This document shows positions 8,760-19,743 of a stretch of DNA of 63,576 bases, piece after piece. The DNA comes from Rhodovibrionaceae bacterium (GTDB lineage: Bacteria > Pseudomonadota > Alphaproteobacteria > Kiloniellales > DSM-21159): NCBI GenBank assembly GCA_028279885.1, contig JANQMX010000107.1:1-63576 (forward strand), read 5' to 3'. Position 1 is the first letter of the stretch; each line of letters opens with the position of its first letter. A model generated the notes under the pieces. The model worked only from the letters and a program-made list of their open reading frames with translations. It did not search any database and was not told the origin of the DNA. The translations under genes were made by a program, and so were the position numbers.

Positions 8760-9897
8760 GGTTCTCACAGGAGAGAGCTCGGCGAAGGCGCGGGCGCTCA
8801 TCCGTGATAAGGCGCTGGCGCTAGGTTTCGACGCCGCCGGCTTCGCTTCGGCGGAAGCAAGCCACGCCGCGAAAGAGGGCCTCACAGAGTTTCTCGCCGC
8901 TGGCCACCAGGGAGACATGGGTTGGCTGGCCGACACGGCCGAGCGTCGCGCAAGCCCCCAGGCGCTTTGGCCCGACTGTCGCAGCGTCGTCGTGCTTGGC
9001 CTCAACTACGGCCCTGCAGGCGATCCCATGGCGCTGTTGGAAGAGAGAGAGCGCGGCATCATCTCCTGCTACGCCCAGGGGCGGGATTACCACGATGTCG
9101 TCAAATCCCGCCTCAAGGCCTTGGCGCGCTGGCTGGTCGAGCGGTTCGCCTGCGAGGTGAAGGTCTTCGTCGATACGGCGCCGGTGATGGAGAAACCCTT
9201 GGCGCAGGCGGCCGGGCTTGGCTGGCAAGGCAAGCATACCAACCTGGTGTCGCGCGAGCTTGGCTCCTGGCTGTTCCTGGGGGAGGTCTTCACCACGCTC
9301 GAACTGGCGCCCGACACGCCAGAGGTAGACCACTGCGGCTCCTGCCGTGCCTGCCTCGATGTCTGTCCGACGGATGCTTTTCCGGCGCCGTACCACCTGG
9401 ATGCTCGGCGCTGCATTTCCTACCTGACCATCGAGCACAAGGGGCATATCGCGCGGGAGTTCCGTCGACCTATGGGCAACCGAATCTACGGTTGCGACGA
9501 TTGCCTGGCGGTCTGTCCTTGGAACAAATTCGCCGAGGCCTCGCAGGAGGCGGCCTTTCTGCCGCGAGCCGAACTGACTGCGCCGCGGCTGGCCGATCTC
9601 GCTGCCCTCGATGACGCGGGCTTTCGTCAGGTCTTTTCGGGCAGCCCCATCAAGCGCATCGGTCGTGATCGCTTCGTCCGCAACGTCTTGATCGCTATCG
9701 GCAACAGCGGGGATGCCGCGCATGCCCCGCTGCTGGAGCGCCTGGCGGACGATGCCTCGCCGCTCGTGCGGGCCATGGCGGTGTGGGCTTTGGCTCAATT
9801 GCTGCCGGCGGAGGCGTTTGCAGCCTTGCGGGTGGCCAAAATGCCTGAGGAATCCGACCCTAGTGTTCGGGTCGAATGGGCGGATTCCGAGTTCTAG
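8752..9897 (+). CDS. queG: Epoxyqueuosine reductase
   Basis: Converts epoxyqueuosine to queuosine in tRNA using cobalamin and two [4Fe-4S] clusters, the last pathway step. The 381-aa product has the ferredoxin-like cysteines C195, C198, C201, C205 and C248, C251, C255 ([12 protein letters not shown] and CDDCLAVCP). HEAT-like helices follow (about 300-345) for tRNA contact. The GTG at 8752 overlaps the queF stop by 8 bases; the upstream open frame only shadows queF. Its 3' end overlaps the convergent ppdK by 4 bases. Confidence 0.94.
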   Translation: MAEVLTGESSAKARALIRDKALALGFDAAGFASAEASHAAKEGLTEFLAAGHQGDMGWLADTAERRASPQALWPDCRSVVVLGLNYGPAGDPMALLEERERGIISCYAQGRDYHDVVKSRLKALARWLVERFACEVKVFVDTAPVMEKPLAQAAGLGWQGKHTNLVSRELGSWLFLGEVFTTLELAPDTPEVDHCGSCRACLDVCPTDAFPAPYHLDARRCISYLTIEHKGHIAREFRRPMGNRIYGCDDCLAVCPWNKFAEASQEAAFLPRAELTAPRLADLAALDDAGFRQVFSGSPIKRIGRDRFVRNVLIAIGNSGDAAHAPLLERLADDASPLVRAMAVWALAQLLPAEAFAALRVAKMPEESDPSVRVEWADSEF

Positions 9898-12593
9898 GCG
9901 GTGGCCATTGCCGGGTCTTCTTCCGAAGTGGCACTCGGGTCCTTCGCAGAGGCTTGGGCGGCAGCGAGTCGCGCAATTGGCACCCGGAAGGGCGAGCAGG
10001 AGACATAGTCCAGCCCAATGTCCTCGCAAAAGTGGATGGTCGCCGGGTCGCCCCCGTGCTCGCCGCAGATGCCGAGCTTGATGTCGCTGCGACTCATGCG
10101 TCCCCGCTCTGCTGCGATGTCAAGCAACTCGCCGACGCCGGAGGTGTCGAGAGTGACGAAGGGGTCGTGCTCGACGATGCCATGCGCTTCGTAGGCCGGA
10201 AGGAAGTTGCCGGCGTCGTCGCGGCTCAGGCCGAAGGTCGTTTGAGTTAGATCGTTCGTGCCGAAAGAGAAGAACTCGGCTGCCTCGGCAATCTCCTTTG
10301 CCTGCAAGGCTGCGCGCGGCAGCTCGATCATGGTACCGATCGTGTACTCGATAGTGACGCCAGCCTCGCTGGCGATTTCGCTGGCCACGCGCTCGATCAT
10401 CTCTCGCAGGATTTCCAGCTCCCGCTTCCAGGCGACCAGCGGGACCATAACCTCCGGATGGACCGTTTCTCCCTTGTCCTGCTGCACGACAACGGCCGCC
10501 TCAAAGATGGCCCGCACCTGCATTTCGTAGATCTCGGGGTAGGTGATGCCGAGGCGGCAGCCCCTGTGGCCCAGCATGGGGTTTGTCTCTTCAAGCTTGA
10601 GCACACGGGTGCGCACCTGCTCCACATCCAGGCCGGCGGCCGCGCCGACCTCAGCCATTTCCTTCTCTTCACGCGGCAAGAACTCGTGCAGCGGCGGGTC
10701 GAGCAGGCGGATGGTCACCGGCAAGCCGGCCATAATGTGGAAGATCTCCACGAAGTCCTGCCGTTGCATGGGCAGGATCTTGTCCAGGGCGTGTCGTCGG
10801 CCAGCCTCGTCCTTGGCCAGGATCATCTCGCGTACGGCGACGATGCGGTCGGCATCGAAGAACATGTGTTCCGTGCGGCAAAGCCCGACGCCCTCGGCGC
10901 CGAAGCGCCGGGCTGTGCGGCAGTCCTCAGGCGTCTCCGCGTTGGTGCGCACCCTCATGCGGCGCTCGCTGTCGGCCCAAGCCATGATGCGGCCGAAGTC
11001 GCCGGTGAGCTCCGCTTCGATCGTCGGCACCTCGCCCAGCATGACCTCGCCGGTTGTGCCGTCGATGGTGATCACGTCGCCTGCAGTGAGCTCCATCTCG
11101 CGCACCCGCATGACGCCGGTCTTGTGGTCGATGCGCAGCTCCGCGGCGCCGGCGACACAGGGCCGGCCCATGCCGCGGGCAACCACGGCGGCGTGGCTGG
11201 TCATACCGCCGCGGGTGGTCAGAATGCCTTGGGCGGCGTGCATACCGTGAATGTCTTCCGGCGAGGTCTCTACCCGGCAGAGCAGCACTTTTTCTCCATT
11301 CTGCGCCAGCTTCTCAGCTTCGTCGGCCGTGAAGACGATCTTGCCCGAAGCCGCGCCGGGTGAGGCGGGCAGGCCACGGGCAATAGTTTTTCGCTCGGCG
11401 TCGGGATCCAGGGTCGGGTGCAGCAATTGGTCTAACGAAGCCGGGTCGATGCGCTTGACCGCCTCCTGTGGTTCGATCAGCCCTTCGTCCACCATGTCGA
11501 CGGCGACCTTCAGCGCGGCCTTGGCGGTGCGCTTTCCGTTTCGGGTCTGCAGCATGTAGAGCGTGCCGGCCTCAACCGTGAACTCGATATCCTGCATGTC
11601 GCGGTAGTGGCGCTCCAGAGTCTCGCGCACCTCCATGAGCTGGCTGAAGACCTCCGGCATCACCTCTTCCATCGCCGGCAGGTCGGAGTTGTTGTCCTCC
11701 TTGCCCTTTATGGTGATGTTCTGCGGCGTGCGGATGCCGGCCACCACGTCCTCGCCCTGGGCATTAACCAGATACTCGCCATAGAAGGCGTTCTCTCCGG
11801 ACGAGGGGTTGCGGGTGAAGGCCACGCCGGTGGCGCAGTCCTCGCCCATGTTGCCGAAGACCATGGCCTGAATGTTGACCGCCGTGCCCCAGGATTCGGG
11901 GATATGGTGCAGCTTGCGATAGGTCTTGGCCCGCTGGTTAGTCCAGGACTTGAAGACCGCGTCCATGGCCGCCCAAAGCTGCGCGCGCGGTTCCTGCGGA
12001 AAGGGTTGACCGGTAGCCTCCTCCACCTTCGCCTTATAGCGGGCGATGACCTCGAGCCAGTGTTCGGCCGTCAGCTCGGTATCGAGCGTGAGGCCGCGCT
12101 CCTCCTTCTCCAGCTCCAGGATTTCCTCGAAGCTATAGTGCTCGACGCCGAGCACGACGTCGCCGAACATCTGGATGAAGCGACGATAGCTGTCATAGGC
12201 GAAGCGGGGGTCGCCACTCTTCTTTACCAGGCCCTCGACCGTTTCGTCGTTAAGGCCGAGGTTGAGCACCGTGTCCATCATGCCGGGCATGGAGACCCGT
12301 GCGCCCGAACGGACGGACACGAGCAGCGGATCGGCAGGATTGCCAAAACCGTGCCCGGTGGTTTTCTCGATGTGGGTCAGGCCCTGCGTGATCTGCTCGT
12401 CCAGATCGTCGGGATAGGCACCCATCTGGGTAAAGCGGGTGCAGGTTTCGGTGGTGACGGTGAAGCCTGGCGGCACCGGCAGGCCAATGGCTGCCATCTC
12501 TGCGAGATTGGCACCCTTGCCGCCAAGCAGGTTGCGCATGTCCGCGCGGCCCTCACGGGCACCGCCGCCAAAGGTGTAGACCCACTTGCTCAT
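9894..12593 (-). CDS. ppdK: Pyruvate, phosphate dikinase
   Basis: Interconverts pyruvate, ATP and Pi with PEP, AMP and PPi. The 899 aa match the usual length. The N-terminal ATP-grasp part begins [26 protein letters not shown]. The phosphohistidine swivel domain has [18 protein letters not shown], and the C-terminal PEP/pyruvate barrel has [10 protein letters not shown] and the catalytic Cys in [12 protein letters not shown]. It is last in the minus-strand glyQ-glyS-tenA-ppdK run, 43 bases after tenA. Confidence 0.97.
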   Translation of the reverse strand: MSKWVYTFGGGAREGRADMRNLLGGKGANLAEMAAIGLPVPPGFTVTTETCTRFTQMGAYPDDLDEQITQGLTHIEKTTGHGFGNPADPLLVSVRSGARVSMPGMMDTVLNLGLNDETVEGLVKKSGDPRFAYDSYRRFIQMFGDVVLGVEHYSFEEILELEKEERGLTLDTELTAEHWLEVIARYKAKVEEATGQPFPQEPRAQLWAAMDAVFKSWTNQRAKTYRKLHHIPESWGTAVNIQAMVFGNMGEDCATGVAFTRNPSSGENAFYGEYLVNAQGEDVVAGIRTPQNITIKGKEDNNSDLPAMEEVMPEVFSQLMEVRETLERHYRDMQDIEFTVEAGTLYMLQTRNGKRTAKAALKVAVDMVDEGLIEPQEAVKRIDPASLDQLLHPTLDPDAERKTIARGLPASPGAASGKIVFTADEAEKLAQNGEKVLLCRVETSPEDIHGMHAAQGILTTRGGMTSHAAVVARGMGRPCVAGAAELRIDHKTGVMRVREMELTAGDVITIDGTTGEVMLGEVPTIEAELTGDFGRIMAWADSERRMRVRTNAETPEDCRTARRFGAEGVGLCRTEHMFFDADRIVAVREMILAKDEAGRRHALDKILPMQRQDFVEIFHIMAGLPVTIRLLDPPLHEFLPREEKEMAEVGAAAGLDVEQVRTRVLKLEETNPMLGHRGCRLGITYPEIYEMQVRAIFEAAVVVQQDKGETVHPEVMVPLVAWKRELEILREMIERVASEIASEAGVTIEYTIGTMIELPRAALQAKEIAEAAEFFSFGTNDLTQTTFGLSRDDAGNFLPAYEAHGIVEHDPFVTLDTSGVGELLDIAAERGRMSRSDIKLGICGEHGGDPATIHFCEDIGLDYVSCSPFRVPIARLAAAQASAKDPSATSEEDPAMATA

Positions 12594-12636
12594 GATCGCC
12601 TATCCGTTTCGTGCCGAGCCATTGCCCGCGAGAGGT

Positions 12637-13314
12637 TCAGGGCGAGCAGAATACATCAAAGAAAGCGACTTCCAACCGCACCATCTCCGCAAAGCGCTTG
12701 GACATGGCTTCTCGGTCGGCCTCATCGCTCTCGGCCGCCGCCCGATCCGTCTCGTCTTTCAGCCACATGACGAAAGCTCGGAAGTCCGGGTTTGCGTGCA
12801 GGGTGACCCACTCGCCGAAATAGAAGGGCTCGGGCGCCTTAGCCGCCTGCGCTTCACCCCAGGTGAGATAGATCCATTCCGCCGGCAGCAGGGTCGCCAA
12901 GATCTCGCCATAGCTGCCGTTGCGCCCCGCATCCGCCATCGCCTCGAGAAACTGCCGGGTGACGGGGTGCAGCGGCGGTGCGGTGTAGTCTGCCGGCGCG
13001 ACGCCAAGCGCTTCGAAGCTGCGTTGGAAATAGGTGTTTTCGTCAGAGGTGACGGCGGCAAGGAACGTCGAGAGCCGGGCCATCGCGGGCATGCTCGGTG
13101 CCTTGCCAACGGCGTAGCCGACCATGGAGACCAGAGTCTCCACGAAGGCGTAGTCCTGCACCAGATAGGCTGCCATGGCCTCCTTCGGCAGGGCGGCATT
13201 GCCCAGGGCGACGGTGAAGGGATGATTGCAGGCGGCGTCCCACTCGGCACCGGCCGTCTTTCGGGCGCTCTCTGAAAAGCTGAGACCGCCAGTCTCGCGT
13301 GATGCTTCGGTCAT
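12637..13314 (-). CDS. tenA: TenA-family aminopyrimidine aminohydrolase (TenA_E-like)
   Basis: A 225-aa TenA helical bundle acting in thiamine salvage (hydrolysis of degraded-thiamine pyrimidines). Family marks are VQDYAFVETL (52-61) and the LLPAEWIYLTWG block (143-154). In classical thiaminase II the residue at 145 is the nucleophilic Cys (LLPCxW). Here it is Ala followed by Glu, which fits the TenA_E subgroup rather than a dead enzyme. The start lies one base after the glyS stop, so it is tightly coupled to glycyl-tRNA synthetase, away from the thi operon at 58-61 kb. Confidence 0.85.
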   Translation of the reverse strand: MTEASRETGGLSFSESARKTAGAEWDAACNHPFTVALGNAALPKEAMAAYLVQDYAFVETLVSMVGYAVGKAPSMPAMARLSTFLAAVTSDENTYFQRSFEALGVAPADYTAPPLHPVTRQFLEAMADAGRNGSYGEILATLLPAEWIYLTWGEAQAAKAPEPFYFGEWVTLHANPDFRAFVMWLKDETDRAAAESDEADREAMSKRFAEMVRLEVAFFDVFCSP

Positions 13315-13315
13315 C

Positions 13316-15430
13316 TCAGGCGCCCTCGATTTGGGAGAAGTCGGCCACCCGGTCGAGCGTGCCGACGATTTGAGAGAGCAGCTTCAGACGGTTCTCCCGC
13401 ACGGCCGGTTCCTCCACGTTGACTAAGACCTCGTCGAAAAAGGCGTCGACCGGTTGGCGAAGGCCGGAGAGATCCCGCATGGCGGCGGCGAAGTCCTCCC
13501 GCGCCAAGGTCTCCCCTGCGGCGTGGCTGGCATGGGCCAAAGCAGCGTGCAGGGCTGTCTCTTCACCGGCCTGAAGCAGCGCCTCTTCGGCCTCGCCGCC
13601 GTGGCTGCGGCCATCCTTCTTCTCTTCGATGCGGACGATGTTGGCGGCGCGGCGATAGGCGGTCAGCAGGTTGGCGCCATCCTCGCTGGCCAGGAATGCA
13701 TCGAGTGCCTCGACGCGCGCTAGCAGGCGGACAAGATCGTCTTCACCGCCAAGCGCGAAGACCGCGGTGATCAGGTCGTGGCGCACACCCTGCTCACGCA
13801 AAGTAACCTTCAGGCGGTCCGCAAAGAAGACCATGAGGTCGGTCAGAATCTCGTCGCGCCGTGCGTCCGCCCCAATGCCCTCGAAGCTATCCCAACTGCT
13901 GCGGAAGAGGGTGAACAGTGGCAGTCGCAGCCTGTTCTCGACGATCAGACGGACAACGCCGAGCGCCGCGCGGCGCAGGGCGAAGGGGTCTTTGGAGCCG
14001 GTCGGCTTCTCGTCGATGGCCCAGAAGCCGACCAAGGTATCGATCTTGTCGGCCAGGGCGACACAAACGCTGACTGGTGCGGAGGGGCAGGCGTCGCTGG
14101 GCCCGAGCGGCTTGTAATGGTCGCGTATCGCGTCCGCGACGTCTTCGTGCTCACCGTCGTTGAGTGCATAGTAGCGGCCCATCAGGCCTTGCAGCTCAGG
14201 AAACTCGCCGACCATGCCGGTCACCAGATCGGCTTTGGCGAGGCGCGCCGCGGAGCGCACCCGGTCCAGGTCGGCGCCCTCTATACGGCGGGCGATCGCG
14301 ACGGCTAACGCCTGCACCCGGTCGACCTTGTCATCCAAACTGCCGAGCTTGGCATGAAAGACGATGTCCTTGAGCTCGGTGGTCCGGCTCGAGAGTGGCT
14401 GCTTTCTATCCTGTTCCCAGAAGAACTGAGCGTCGGCCAGACGTGCGCGCAGCACCCGCTCATTGCCGGCGACAATCGTGGTGGCAAGTTCCGAGCCGGC
14501 CGGTGCGTCCATGTTGGAGGCGAGCAGAAAGCGATCGCCGAAACGGCCGTCCGGCGCGCGGGTGGAAAAGTACTTCTGATGGCTGCGCATGGAGGTGGCG
14601 AGCACCTCGGGCGGCAGGGCCATGTAGACCTCGTCGATGCGGCCCATCAGAACGCAAGGCCATTCGACAAGGCCGGCGACCTCGGCGAGCAATGCGTCGT
14701 CGGGCAGCAGCTCCAGACCTGCATCGGCGCAGAGTGCGTCTGCTTGCTCCAGAATACGCTTCTGCCGCTCGGCCGGGTCTAAGATGACATGGCTTGCCGC
14801 CAGCTTCGCCTGGTAGTCCGCGAAGGAGTCCACATGCAGCATCTTCTCGGAGAGAAAGCGGTGCCCCTGCGTGAAATGCTCGAAGTGAATGTAGCTGCCG
14901 TTGCCCTGAGGACCGCCAAGATCAAGGCCGCCAGGCAGAGCTTCTCCGTCGAACACCGCAATGATGCTGTGCAGCGGGCGCACCCACCGAAAAGTGTGTT
15001 CGGCCCAACGCATTGAGTTAGGCCAGCTCAGCGCACGCACCGCCTCTTCGATGACCTCGGGCAGCACCTCCTTGCTCGGCCGCCCGGTAATATGGCGCAC
15101 CAGGAAATAGAACGTGCCCTTGTTGCTTTCCCGGGTTTCGGCCTCGGCGATGTCGCTGAGGCCGTTGGCCTTCATAAAGCCCTGGATGGCTTGCTCCGGC
15201 GCGCCGACCTTGGGGCCCTTCTTCTCCTCGGTGACATCCGGCTGTTTGTCGGGCAGGTCCTCGACCACCACGGTAAGGCGGCGCGGCGTGGCATAGGCGT
15301 GGGCTTCGCCGTGGCTGAGACCGGCCTTGTCGAGGCCGGTTGTCACCAGTCGCTTCAGGTCGGCGCTGGCGCGGGCCTGCATACGTGCTGGAATCTCTTC
15401 CGAGAAGAGTTCGATCAGCAGCTCAGGCAT
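13316..15430 (-). CDS. glyS: Glycyl-tRNA synthetase beta subunit
   Basis: The beta chain of the bacterial alpha2beta2 GlyRS, which binds tRNA-Gly. It is 704 aa and starts [17 protein letters not shown], the conserved GlyS opening. It includes the HD-like region and the C-terminal anticodon-binding helices ending near [21 protein letters not shown]. The ATG at 15430 overlaps the end of glyQ by 8 bases. An in-frame extension to 15481 has no support because it lies within glyQ. Confidence 0.97.
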   Translation of the reverse strand: MPELLIELFSEEIPARMQARASADLKRLVTTGLDKAGLSHGEAHAYATPRRLTVVVEDLPDKQPDVTEEKKGPKVGAPEQAIQGFMKANGLSDIAEAETRESNKGTFYFLVRHITGRPSKEVLPEVIEEAVRALSWPNSMRWAEHTFRWVRPLHSIIAVFDGEALPGGLDLGGPQGNGSYIHFEHFTQGHRFLSEKMLHVDSFADYQAKLAASHVILDPAERQKRILEQADALCADAGLELLPDDALLAEVAGLVEWPCVLMGRIDEVYMALPPEVLATSMRSHQKYFSTRAPDGRFGDRFLLASNMDAPAGSELATTIVAGNERVLRARLADAQFFWEQDRKQPLSSRTTELKDIVFHAKLGSLDDKVDRVQALAVAIARRIEGADLDRVRSAARLAKADLVTGMVGEFPELQGLMGRYYALNDGEHEDVADAIRDHYKPLGPSDACPSAPVSVCVALADKIDTLVGFWAIDEKPTGSKDPFALRRAALGVVRLIVENRLRLPLFTLFRSSWDSFEGIGADARRDEILTDLMVFFADRLKVTLREQGVRHDLITAVFALGGEDDLVRLLARVEALDAFLASEDGANLLTAYRRAANIVRIEEKKDGRSHGGEAEEALLQAGEETALHAALAHASHAAGETLAREDFAAAMRDLSGLRQPVDAFFDEVLVNVEEPAVRENRLKLLSQIVGTLDRVADFSQIEGA

Positions 15431-16343
15431 CGCCGTTCGCCCCGAAAGTCGCCACCCAGGCCTCGCAAGCGCCTTTGGCAAGAGCTCGGACGCGCGCGAT
15501 GTAGGCCTGACGTTCGGTCACCGAAATCACGCCGCGTGCATCCAATAGATTGAAGATATGGCTCGCCTTCATGCACTGGTCATAAGCGGGTAGCGGCAGG
15601 CGCGCCTGCAAGAGCTGCTGGCCCTGCGCCTCGGCGTCCTCGAACTGGCGAAACAGACGTTCCGTCTCCGCATGCTCGAAGTTGAAGGCGGAAAACTCGC
15701 GCTCGGCCTGCAAAAAGACGTCGCCATAGCTCTTGCCGCCCTGCTCGGTCGGGACACCGTCCCAATCGAGGTCATAGACGTTGTCGACGCCCTGCACGTA
15801 CATAATGAGGCGTTCTAGCCCGTACGTCAGCTCGACCGGCACTGGGTCGCAATCGATGCCGCCGACTTGCTGGAAATAGGTGTACTGGGTCACCTCCATC
15901 CCGTCGCACCAGACCTCCCAGCCTAGGCCCCAAGCGCCGAGGGTCGGACTCTCCCAGTCGTCTTCGACGAAGCGAATATCGTGGGCCATGGGGTCGATGC
16001 CGATGGCGCGTAGGGAGCCGAGGTAAAGGTCCTGAGAGTCCGGCGGGCTGGGCTTCAGTAGCACCTGGTACTGGTAATAGTGCTGCAGCCGATTTGGGTT
16101 CTCGCCATAGCGTCCGTCGGTCGGGCGTCGGGAGGGCTGTACGTAGGCACAGCGCCAGATGCGGTCGGGGCCGAGCGCGCGCAAAGTGGTGGCCGGATGA
16201 AAAGTGCCGGCACCGACCTCCATGTCGTAGGGCTGCAGGATGACGCAGCCTTGCCGTGCCCAGTAGTCCTGAAGCTTCAGGATCAGGCCTTGGAAACAGG
16301 TTTCGGGATTGGCGGCCTTCTTGCGGCCGACGCGCTGGGACAT
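15423..16343 (-). CDS. glyQ: Glycyl-tRNA synthetase alpha subunit
   Basis: The catalytic class II alpha chain that makes glycyl-adenylate. It is 306 aa. The unmistakable signature [24 protein letters not shown] is followed by [18 protein letters not shown], and later [21 protein letters not shown]. The N-terminal [15 protein letters not shown] is slightly longer than usual, and no strong ribosome site precedes this ATG, so a shorter start is possible. It heads the glyQ-glyS-tenA-ppdK operon. Confidence 0.96.
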   Translation of the reverse strand: MSQRVGRKKAANPETCFQGLILKLQDYWARQGCVILQPYDMEVGAGTFHPATTLRALGPDRIWRCAYVQPSRRPTDGRYGENPNRLQHYYQYQVLLKPSPPDSQDLYLGSLRAIGIDPMAHDIRFVEDDWESPTLGAWGLGWEVWCDGMEVTQYTYFQQVGGIDCDPVPVELTYGLERLIMYVQGVDNVYDLDWDGVPTEQGGKSYGDVFLQAEREFSAFNFEHAETERLFRQFEDAEAQGQQLLQARLPLPAYDQCMKASHIFNLLDARGVISVTERQAYIARVRALAKGACEAWVATFGANGDA

Positions 16344-16418
16344 AACGGGCTTTATGTTGCGTGTGCGAAGAGCGCGGCAAAGGTATCGACCGGATGACGC
16401 CAGATCAAGCGGAGCCGA

Positions 16419-17018
16419 CTACTCGGGGAGCTCATCCGTTGTCGATGCCAGAATGGCGAATCGATCGGCCAAGGCGGCGAGCGAGGCTCTCTGCAATGCT
16501 GACGCCTCGACGGGCGTACCGTCCGGGCCAGGCAGGTCGCGGGTTGCCGTCGCCGCGGCGACGATGGTGGTGCGGTATCCCAGGTCCAAGGCCGCGCGTG
16601 CCGTCGAACTGACGCACATGTGGGTCATGAAGCCAGCCAGAATCACCTCCTGTTTTCCAAGGGTTTCCAGGCTTTCCTGCAGAGTTGTGCTGGAGAAGGC
16701 ATTGGGCCGCGGCTTCTCGATCACCGGCTCTCCCTCCAGAGGCGCAACCACGCCGATGATCTGGCCGCGATCTTGGCTTCGGTCGAAGGCCCCACCGGGG
16801 CGCCCGGCGTGCGCGATGTGGATGATCGGCGTGTCTTCCCGGCGGGCCCTTGCCAGCAGGCGAGCCCCTTCGGTGAGCGCGTCCTCGACGCCGTTCAGCG
16901 GTAGGGCTCCGGTCAGGTACTCGTTCTGGAAATCGATCATGACCAGGACGGCTTCCGATAGCTTCGCCGGCGTCAGGTCGGCGCCGGTCATCTGCAGCAA
17001 GGATTGTGGGGCGGTCAT
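16419..17018 (-). CDS. Isochorismatase-family cysteine hydrolase
   Basis: A 199-aa protein with the Asp-Lys-Cys catalytic set: Asp in VLVMIDFQNEY (about 28), Lys in VIEKPRPNAFSSTTL, and Cys in GFMTHMCVSSTARAALDLGYR with the preceding non-proline turn. Related enzymes hydrolyse small amides such as nicotinamide or ureidoacrylate; the substrate here is not assignable. AGGAGA eight bases upstream fixes the ATG at 17018. It lies 75 bases upstream of glyQ on the same strand and may share its transcript. Confidence 0.85.
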   Translation of the reverse strand: MTAPQSLLQMTGADLTPAKLSEAVLVMIDFQNEYLTGALPLNGVEDALTEGARLLARARREDTPIIHIAHAGRPGGAFDRSQDRGQIIGVVAPLEGEPVIEKPRPNAFSSTTLQESLETLGKQEVILAGFMTHMCVSSTARAALDLGYRTTIVAAATATRDLPGPDGTPVEASALQRASLAALADRFAILASTTDELPE

Positions 17019-17129
17019 GGGCGGTCTCCTGGCACTGGTCGGCAGTTCGAAATGGCTAGCCGCCCTGTGCCCGCGCTGCAACCGCCCTCTCTGCTGCCGT
17101 GGCCATTGGAGTGAAATGGTCTGGGGGCT

Positions 17130-17813
17130 ATGAAGGGACGGTCCCAACGAAGAAGAAACTTCGTGCCGACCAGAGAACAGTCCACGCCGCCACCGATGCG
17201 GTTGAGCTTGCGTGACCTGCGTGCGCAGGTCGTGGCGGCGCCGCGCTTGGACGTGGCAGCTGGAGAGTGCGTCGCCGTCATGGGGGCCTCCGGCTCCGGC
17301 AAGTCTCGGTTGCTCCGCGCGATCGTCGACCTCGATCCCAACGAAGGGCAGGTGGGGCTGGATGGCCGCTCGCGGGGGACCTTCGCTGCGCCTGATTGGC
17401 GCCATGCAGTTGCCTACGTGCCGGCGGAAAGCGGCTGGTGGGACGAGCGGGTGGCACCCCATTTTCCGGACGGTCGTCTGTCGGCGGCCGGGCTAGCTGC
17501 GTTAGGCTTGCCAGCTGCGGCTGGACAGTGGCTGGTCGCGCGTCTCTCCACTGGGGAGCGTCAGCGCCTGGCCCTGCTGCGCGCGCTTGCCCGTGAACCG
17601 AAGGTTCTGCTGCTTGATGAGCCGACCTCAGGCCTGGACGGCGAGGGGACAGCGAAGGTTGAGGCCCTGCTGAGGGAAGAGTTGGAGCGCGGCGTCTCAA
17701 TCCTTATGGTGACGCATGACCCGGCGCAGGCAGACCGCCTGACGCAACGCCGCTTCCGTATGGAGAAGGGCGTGCTGCAGGAGGAGCCTAGACATGAGGC
17801 GGCAGCGTCATGA
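17130..17813 (+). CDS. fetA: ABC transporter ATP-binding protein, FetA-like
   Basis: The ATPase of the FetAB (YbbL/YbbM) iron exporter family, 227 aa. Walker A is GASGSGKSRLL, the signature is LSTGERQRLALLRALA, Walker B is VLLLDEPTSGLD and the switch His lies in VTHDPAQ. The ATG at 17130 follows a GGGGG site closely. The alternative ATG at 17196 (MRLSLRDL) gives a more typical N-terminus but lacks a ribosome site. It overlaps fetB by 4 bases (ATGA). The exporter role is inferred from the pair. Confidence 0.85.
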   Translation: MKGRSQRRRNFVPTREQSTPPPMRLSLRDLRAQVVAAPRLDVAAGECVAVMGASGSGKSRLLRAIVDLDPNEGQVGLDGRSRGTFAAPDWRHAVAYVPAESGWWDERVAPHFPDGRLSAAGLAALGLPAAAGQWLVARLSTGERQRLALLRALAREPKVLLLDEPTSGLDGEGTAKVEALLREELERGVSILMVTHDPAQADRLTQRRFRMEKGVLQEEPRHEAAAS

Positions 17814-18619
17814 GCGGCTATATCCAGCTTTCCGTCCTGGACTTGGTGCTGGCTTCCGGCCTGCTGTTGGCGGCGACGCTCGCTTCGTTGCTGCTGCAAT
17901 TGGGCTTAGCCAGGCAGATTGTCTGGGCTGCGGTGCGCATGACGGCGCAGCTCCTGCTGATCGGTCTGCTGCTCAAGCTGATCTTCGCTATCACCGCGCC
18001 CTGGCTGACAGCTCTGGTTATCGTCGCCATGGCGCTCTTGGCCGGCTACGAGGTGCGGCAGCGGCAGGCCAACCGCTTGGCCGGCTGGTGGTCCTATGGC
18101 CTCGGCGCCTCGACGATGCTGCTTGTTGGCCCATTGATGACGGTGCTGGCGGTGACCGCCTTCGTGCAGCCCGAACCATGGTACGACCCGCGCTATGCCA
18201 TTCCCATGGTCGGCATGATCCTGGGCAACGCCATGACCGGCGTCAGCCTGGGGCTCGACACCCTGACCAGCGCGATGAAGCGCGACGTTGCGGCCGTCGA
18301 GGCACGGCTGCTGCTCGGCGGCACCCGCTGGGAGGCCTGCCGGCCCATCGTCCGCAAGGCTATGCGCAGTGGCATGATGCCGATCATCAACGCCATGATG
18401 GCGACGGGCGTGATCGCGCTGCCAGGTATGATGACGGGGCAGATCCTCGCCGGTGTCGACCCGGAAGAGGCGGTCCGCTACCAGCTGCTGATCATGTTCA
18501 TGATTGCAGGCGCTACCAGTCTGGGTGTGGTGCTGGCCGTTATCGGTGGCACCTGGCGCCTGACCGACGAACGTCACCGCCTGCGCTTGGATCGCTTGAC
18601 CGAGGCAAAGGCCAGTTAG
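17810..18619 (+). CDS. fetB: ABC transporter permease, FetB-like
   Basis: The 269-aa inner-membrane permease of the UPF0014 (FetB/YbbM) family. Several hydrophobic helices are visible, with the conserved [26 protein letters not shown] and [20 protein letters not shown]-like blocks. Together with FetA it probably exports iron, which would help oxidative-stress tolerance; direct substrate evidence is absent. It is translationally coupled to fetA. Its stop overlaps the convergent tgt by 4 bases. Confidence 0.88.
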   Translation: MSGYIQLSVLDLVLASGLLLAATLASLLLQLGLARQIVWAAVRMTAQLLLIGLLLKLIFAITAPWLTALVIVAMALLAGYEVRQRQANRLAGWWSYGLGASTMLLVGPLMTVLAVTAFVQPEPWYDPRYAIPMVGMILGNAMTGVSLGLDTLTSAMKRDVAAVEARLLLGGTRWEACRPIVRKAMRSGMMPIINAMMATGVIALPGMMTGQILAGVDPEEAVRYQLLIMFMIAGATSLGVVLAVIGGTWRLTDERHRLRLDRLTEAKAS

Positions 18620-19743
18620 CAGAGAGGCGGTATGTCGCCGCGCGCCTGCTCGGCGAAGAAGGCCTTTGCCATCTCGTCCATCTGCTGGTCTTCCACCGCC
18701 CGGCGCATGCGGGTCATCAGTTGTTGATAGAAGCAGAGATTGTGCAGGGTCAGCAGGATGGGCCCCAGCATTTCGCTCGCCCGGAAGAGATGGTGCAGGT
18801 AGGCGCGGCTGTACTCCGAAGCTGGGCTCGGCGTTTCTTCGTCGAGAGGGCGCGGGTCGTCCTGGTGGCGGGCGTTGCGGATGTTGACCGCGCCGCGGCT
18901 GGTGAAGGCCTGACCGGTGCGGCCCGAGCGTGTCGGCAGCACGCAGTCGAACATGTCGACGCCGCGCAGCACCGCCTTCACCAAATCGTCCGGCTTGCCA
19001 ACGCCCATAAGGTAGCGTGGCTTGTCCCTGGGCAGGAGCGGCGTCGTCGCTTCCAAGGTCTCTAACATCTGCTCTTGCCCTTCGCCGACAGCGAGGCCAC
19101 CGATGGCGTAGCCGGGGAAGCCGATCTCGGTGAGGGCCGCCACCGAGCGCGCGCGCAGGTCAGGATAGACGCTGCCTTGGACGATACCCACGAGGGCGTA
19201 GCCGGGCCGTTCGACGAAGGCCGCCTTGCAACGCTTGGCCCAGCGCATGGAGAGCTCCATGGACTGCTCGGCCGTTGCGTGGTCGGCGGGGTAGGGCGTG
19301 CACTCGTCCAGTGCCATGGTGATGTCGCTGTCCAGCAGATGCTGGATTTCCATGGCGCGCTCTGGCGTCAATTGATGATAGCTGCCGTCGATATGGGAGC
19401 GAAAGGTGACTCCCTCTTCCTCTAGGCGTCGGAGCTTGGAGAGAGACATCACCTGGAAGCCGCCGCTGTCAGTCAGGATAGGGCCTGGCCAGCGCATGAA
19501 GTCATGCAGGCCGCCGAGGCGAGCAATGCGCTCGGCGCCAGGACGCAGCATCAGGTGATAGGTGTTGCCGAGGATGATCTCCGCGCCGGTCGCCGCGACC
19601 TCCTGCGGCTGCAGGCCTTTGACTGTGCCTGCGGTGCCGACGGTCATGAAGGCGGGGGTTTCCACCGTGCCGTGCGCCGTGGTCAGGCGGCCGCGCCGTG
19701 CAGAGCCGTCCTCCGCCAGCAGTTGAAAACCGAAGGGGGTCAT
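18616..19743 (-). CDS. tgt: tRNA-guanine transglycosylase
   Basis: Exchanges the wobble guanine of GUN anticodons for preQ1. It is 375 aa, normal length. Catalytic aspartates are Asp92 ([10 protein letters not shown]) and Asp266 ([11 protein letters not shown]), with GGLAVGEG for substrate binding. The C-terminal zinc site is abnormal: where bacterial Tgt has CxCxxC, this protein reads TPSPAS (304-309), although the downstream ligand His334 in LLTLHN is kept. The start overlaps the queA stop by 4 bases, forming a queA-tgt operon. Confidence 0.95.
   Translation of the reverse strand: MTPFGFQLLAEDGSARRGRLTTAHGTVETPAFMTVGTAGTVKGLQPQEVAATGAEIILGNTYHLMLRPGAERIARLGGLHDFMRWPGPILTDSGGFQVMSLSKLRRLEEEGVTFRSHIDGSYHQLTPERAMEIQHLLDSDITMALDECTPYPADHATAEQSMELSMRWAKRCKAAFVERPGYALVGIVQGSVYPDLRARSVAALTEIGFPGYAIGGLAVGEGQEQMLETLEATTPLLPRDKPRYLMGVGKPDDLVKAVLRGVDMFDCVLPTRSGRTGQAFTSRGAVNIRNARHQDDPRPLDEETPSPASEYSRAYLHHLFRASEMLGPILLTLHNLCFYQQLMTRMRRAVEDQQMDEMAKAFFAEQARGDIPPLC

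Noticed and set aside
8821-10029. A 402-codon minus-strand frame over queG
   Set aside because: Shadow of queG with repeated Arg/Gly runs and no motif.
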